Of a stretch of DNA of 14,649 bases, positions 13,257-14,649 are shown in pieces. A program made the position numbers and the translations under genes. How positions within the stretch are numbered: the first letter of the stretch is position 1; each line of letters starts with the position of its first letter. The stretch comes from Thermoplasmata archaeon (GTDB taxonomy: Archaea; Thermoplasmatota; Thermoplasmata; Lutacidiplasmatales; UBA184), in NCBI GenBank assembly GCA_030037035.1, contig JASHSA010000021.1, positions 1 to 14,649 of the forward strand, in the 5' to 3' direction. The notes beneath the pieces are model-generated. The model made no database searches, had not been told where the DNA came from, and was given only the letters and a program-made list of their open reading frames with translations.

Positions 13257-13469
13257 GTGGTCGGTGCGCCGGCGCTTGCCCTGCTCGCCCGCGCGGGATC
13301 GCTCCGTGTCGCCCGCACCGCGACCGAGTCCAACCTCCAGCTCACCAGCCCGCTCGTCTGGGTCATGGTCGCGATCAGCGCCGCCGGGGCGATCGTCACG
13401 TTCGCCTTCCTCGTCTACGCCGTGGTGAAGTTCCGGGACCCGGCGACGCGGAGGCGGCGGTATGGTTGA
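13257..13469 (+). CDS. Oxidase subunit II, N-terminal helix fragment as a separate gene
   Basis: A 70-aa protein with one membrane helix (SPLVWVMVAISAAGAIVTFAFLVYAVVKF, about 31-59), ending in a basic stretch FRDPATRRRRYG. It corresponds to the N-terminal part of ordinary CoxB, which carries the first of two helices and the start of the short cytoplasmic turn. The TGA stop lies 8 nt inside the next gene, which carries the second helix and the CuA domain in the +1 frame. The GTG start is chosen because the upstream frame is closed and a TATA-like box lies 27 nt before it. It may be a true split gene or the result of a one-base error or frameshift; see the next entry. Confidence 0.75.
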   Translation: MVGAPALALLARAGSLRVARTATESNLQLTSPLVWVMVAISAAGAIVTFAFLVYAVVKFRDPATRRRRYG

Positions 13470-13926
13470 GCGGCTCGAGATCGCCTGGACGCTCGCGGTC
13501 GTGGCGCTGATCTCGGGCGTCGCGGTCTACTCCACGATCCTGCTCTACAAGATTGACGCGTTAACGCCCCATCCGAACGAGTACGTCGACGTCACCGGTC
13601 ACCAGTGGTACTGGGAGTTCTACTATCCGGCGAACAACAGCTACTTCAACTCGACCTACAACGCCCAGAACAACACCGTCAGCGGGGGCGAATTATGGGC
13701 CCAACCGGGATGGGTCGTCCAGCTCAACATCACCTCCTCCGACGTGATCCACTCGTTCAACACCCCCCAGCTCGGGATCCGCCTGGACGCCATCCCGGGC
13801 AGGATGAACCGGATCGACGTGAACATCCCGTCCAACGCGGCCCCCGGCACGCTCTACCTGATCCAGTGCACCGAATACTGCGGGGAGTTCCACGGCACGA
13901 TGCGCTCGTTCCTGAAGATCGTCTAG
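13462..13926 (+). CDS. coxB: Oxidase subunit II, second helix and CuA domain
   Basis: A 154-aa protein that begins with LEIAWTLAVVALISGVAVYSTILLY (5-29), the second helix of CoxB, followed by the cupredoxin-fold CuA domain that accepts electrons for the oxidase. All CuA ligands are present: H97 (DVIHSFNTPQLGIRLDAIPGRMN), C136 and C140 with E138 between them, H144 and M147 (CTEYCGEFHGTM). The aromatic entry patch is GHQWYWEFYY (46-55). An Asn-rich insertion at about 57-75 contains three NxS/T sites. The first helix of normal CoxB is missing and is encoded by the preceding gene, with an 8-nt overlap that contains this ATG. The break falls in the cytoplasmic turn between helices. A TAG stop is followed by a hairpin. 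Confidence 0.93.
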   Translation: MVERLEIAWTLAVVALISGVAVYSTILLYKIDALTPHPNEYVDVTGHQWYWEFYYPANNSYFNSTYNAQNNTVSGGELWAQPGWVVQLNITSSDVIHSFNTPQLGIRLDAIPGRMNRIDVNIPSNAAPGTLYLIQCTEYCGEFHGTMRSFLKIV

Positions 13927-13933
13927 GCAAACC

Positions 13934-13951
13934 GCGACGCGCGTGCGTCGC
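13934..13951 (+). terminator. Hairpin plus pyrimidine tract after subunit II
   Basis: Eight bases after the coxB stop there is a perfect 7-bp stem (GCGACGC/GCGTCGC) with a 4-nt loop, followed at about 13961-13980 by a C/T-only-rich run (CTCCTCCCCTCCTCCTCTC). Archaeal termination mostly needs T-rich tracts, so the pyrimidine run may matter more than the stem. The remainder of the gap up to the convergent cupredoxin stop at 14101 shows no gene. Confidence 0.45.
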
Positions 13952-14100
13952 CAAGGAAGCTCCTCCCCTCCTCCTCTCAGGGGTCTTGGACCTCGCTACG
14001 CCTCGTTCCGTGGGGGGCCAACTCGGCTCGGGAGGGAAGGAGCGCGGCAGCCCGACCTGCGGTCGGTCGTTGGGCGATCTTCAGGCCGACGCCGGGGGGC

Positions 14101-14649
14101 TCAGGAATGCGGTCCCTTCGGCCCCTGCGACCTCGGGATCCGCCCGACGTACGCCGAGGCGCACGCCAGCGCCACCCCGACGCCGAGCAGGACCGCCGAA
14201 CCCGCCAGGATCGGGATCGCGAAGATGGCGGTCGTCGGAGTGGGCGGGGGCGGCGGCACCGGCACGCCCACGTAGAGGAGCCCGAACATCCCGTTCTGGA
14301 AGTGGCTGTCGACGGTGCAGACGTACTCGTAGATCCCCGGGGCCGGAACGGTGAAGGTCGTATGGTTCGAGCCGCCGGACGGCACGGTGAGGTTCGTGAG
14401 CGGGGCGTGGGTCTTCAGCGGCGCGAGGGTCGTGAGCGTGACGTTGACCTGCGAGGAGACGGTGAACGTGTGGGCGAACGAGCCCAGGTTCGTCACGACG
14501 ATGTCGATCTTCACGGGTCCGGTGACGGCGGCGCCCTTGGGGGTGCTCAGGATGTCCGGCACGAAGCGCAGGGCGTCGGTCGTGTTGTCCGTCACGTCGT
14601 ACGTCGGCCCCGTGGGGGTCAGGTTGAGGAAGCCGAACATCCCGGCCTG
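14101..14649 (-). CDS. Multi-domain membrane-anchored cupredoxin, partial (5' end beyond window)
   Basis: The C-terminal 182 residues of a cupredoxin are visible. The complete domain has copper ligands H (GSFAHTF) and C-x4-H-x4-M in YVCTVDSHFQNGMFGLL. It is followed by a Pro-rich linker (VPVPPPPPTPT) and a C-terminal membrane helix (AIPILAGSAVLLGVGVALACASAYVG). At the window edge the frame reads QAGMFGFL before this domain, which is the end of a C-x4-H-x4-M motif of an earlier cupredoxin domain. So the protein has at least two such domains, and its start lies outside the window. It converges on the subunit II genes. It is probably an electron carrier or docking protein facing outward. Confidence 0.85.
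   Translation of the reverse strand, partial: QAGMFGFLNLTPTGPTYDVTDNTTDALRFVPDILSTPKGAAVTGPVKIDIVVTNLGSFAHTFTVSSQVNVTLTTLAPLKTHAPLTNLTVPSGGSNHTTFTVPAPGIYEYVCTVDSHFQNGMFGLLYVGVPVPPPPPTPTTAIFAIPILAGSAVLLGVGVALACASAYVGRIPRSQGPKGPHS

Noticed and set aside
12368..13399. Longer version of the cupredoxin starting at 13399
   Set aside because: It would cross the divergent promoter and part of the subunit II gene, and would bury the signal peptide 100 residues inside the protein.
1..14649. CRISPR arrays, insertion sequences, integrases, attachment sites or replication origins
   Set aside because: No spaced direct repeats, transposase or integrase motifs, or origin-like AT-rich repeat clusters were seen. 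The region reads as a core respiratory locus.

Overview
This window looks like an aerobic archaeon with very GC-rich DNA. The archaeal signs are a compact half-size heme A synthase, an AbrB-PhoU fusion regulator, a tRNA gene without an encoded CCA end, TATA-like boxes about 27-36 nt before the start codons of leading genes, membrane-anchored blue copper proteins, and an archaeal-type endonuclease IV-like protein. A high-GC, cupredoxin-rich Thermoplasmatota lineage from soil or sediment (for example Angelarchaeales) would fit. That placement is inference from gene content and was not tested with a tree.

Layout. Nearly everything is on the minus strand; only the two-part cytochrome oxidase subunit II (13257-13926) is on the plus strand. 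Reading the minus strand from right to left: a truncated multi-cupredoxin membrane protein (14101-14649); a second membrane-anchored cupredoxin (12368-13090); an AbrB-PhoU regulator with a perfect dyad before its start (11237-12280); tatA (10684-10890), tatC (9744-10577) and a TatA/B-like gene (9344-9739); a 63-aa one-helix protein; a Rieske protein; full-length cytochrome b; two small membrane proteins; oxidase subunit I (coxA); heme A synthase (ctaA); protoheme IX farnesyltransferase (ctaB). From tatC to ctaA the genes overlap or lie at most about 15 nt apart, which indicates one operon. To the left are an unrecognised 234-aa protein, a 58-aa one-helix protein, tRNA-Pro(GGG), the 23S rRNA methyltransferase rlmE, and an endonuclease IV-like gene that runs off the left edge.

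How the genes work together. This is a nearly complete terminal respiratory module. A Rieske/cytochrome b complex oxidises quinol. Membrane-anchored blue copper proteins probably carry electrons to the CuA site of subunit II. An A-type heme-copper oxidase reduces oxygen. CtaB and CtaA make heme A, and TatA/TatC export folded Rieske protein and perhaps a cupredoxin. No c-type cytochrome (no CxxCH motif) and no subunit III are encoded here, so electron transfer may be copper-based. The most unusual points are the split subunit II gene, an 11-bp element shared by the subunit II and tatA promoters, the dyad in front of the AbrB-PhoU gene, small undescribed membrane proteins inside the respiratory operon, and loss of several metal ligands in the endonuclease IV-like protein.
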